Shown piece after piece: positions 22,198 to 22,646 of a DNA stretch of 22,646 nucleotides; position 1 is the first letter of the stretch, and every line of letters begins with the position of its first letter. A program made the position numbers and the translations under genes. This stretch comes from a virus. The notes under the pieces were generated by a model. That model had not been told where the DNA came from and ran no database searches. It saw only the letters and a list, made by a program, of their open reading frames with translations. The DNA is taken from the IMG/VR virus record IMGVR_UViG_3300007538_003647, positions 1 through 22,646 of that record; one strand, written 5' to 3'.

Positions 22198-22646
22198 GAG
22201 TTATAGCATTTTCTCTTTGGGGTGACAATCCTCTTTACACTGTTGGTGCGATTCGAAACGCGGAGATAGCAGCAGACATTTATCCAGAATGGACATGTCG
22301 TTATTATGTTGGTAATACTGTTCCTTCTGAGATTACAGATCGTCTGAGATCAATGACAAACACCGAAGTTGTGTTTCGTGATTCGCCAGGCACTCCACAC
22401 TCTATGTTCTGGAGATTTGAGCCTGCATGGGATTCTTCCGTTGAATATATGATTGTTCGTGATACGGATAGTCGCTTGGGTGTTCGAGAGAAGGCAGCAG
22501 TAGATGAATGGATCGAGAGTGGGAAGCGTCTTCATATCATGAGGGATCATCCTTACCACAACACTCCAATCATGGGAGGTATGTGGGGATGTAAACCAGT
22601 TCTGCTTCCAGACATGCAGTTTATGGCAGAAGAATGGCTGAAGACA
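22194..22646 (+). CDS. Glycosyltransferase-like protein, N-terminal part (runs off the window)
   Basis: 151 residues are visible before the right edge. MRVIAFSLWGDNPLYTVGAI is a typical opening of phage and bacterial sugar-transferase-like proteins. IVRDTDSRL has the metal-binding D90-x-D92. REKAAVDEWIESGKRLHIMR and PIMGGMWGCKP are segments I associate with a recurring unnamed family of marine phage and surface-glycan loci. ATGA overlap with the preceding GT2 gene puts it in the same cassette. No stop is reached, so length and C-terminus are unknown. Confidence 0.75.
   Translation, partial: MRVIAFSLWGDNPLYTVGAIRNAEIAADIYPEWTCRYYVGNTVPSEITDRLRSMTNTEVVFRDSPGTPHSMFWRFEPAWDSSVEYMIVRDTDSRLGVREKAAVDEWIESGKRLHIMRDHPYHNTPIMGGMWGCKPVLLPDMQFMAEEWLKT

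Overview
The window is a continuous, entirely plus-strand stretch of a T4-like myovirus genome. Gene content and order are those of the marine, non-enterobacterial T4-like branch (cyanophage- or pelagiphage-like): scaffold gp22 tail - gp23 - gp3 - uvsY - uvsW - gp55 - gp47 - gp46 - RNase H - gp45 - gp44 - gp62 - regA. No gene 24 follows gene 23, as in the marine branch. No photosynthesis gene (psbA, hli) is present here, so the host cannot be named. No tRNA, CRISPR array, insertion sequence or minus-strand gene was seen. Genes are packed with almost no spacers, and at least twelve junctions are ATGA stop/start overlaps.

Region 1 (1-2224) is virion structure: the end of the scaffold gene, the major capsid protein under a perfect TATAAATA late promoter and followed by a strong hairpin terminator, then the tail tube terminator gp3. 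Region 2 (2227-8951) is recombination and late transcription: UvsY, UvsW, an Sm-like protein, late sigma factor gp55 and the gp47/gp46 nuclease, with a SET-domain-like protein between gp47 and gp46. Region 3 (8951-13307) is an accessory insert: a short PLP fold-type-II enzyme directly coupled to a TSPPY-motif nucleic-acid methyltransferase, two small proteins of unknown role, RNase H and a 58-residue basic/acidic protein. Region 4 (13307-16578) holds the sliding clamp, clamp loader and RegA. A sulfotransferase and a GroES-like co-chaperonin sit between the two clamp-loader genes gp44 and gp62.

Region 5 (16582 to the end) is a nucleotide-sugar and glycosyltransferase cassette directly downstream of regA. 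A second perfect TATAAATA late promoter lies just before regA, so the cassette may be read late in infection. It encodes a GT-A transferase, two GT10 (fucosyltransferase-type) enzymes, a GDP-fucose-synthase/ColC-type reductase, a ColD-type PLP dehydratase with histidine in place of the Schiff-base lysine, an FkbM methyltransferase and two more transferases. ColD plus ColC is the committed pair for GDP-L-colitose (3,6-dideoxy-L-galactose). The cassette therefore looks built to make and attach a deoxysugar to a phage or host surface. This and the PLP-enzyme/methyltransferase pair are the two most interesting systems in the window.
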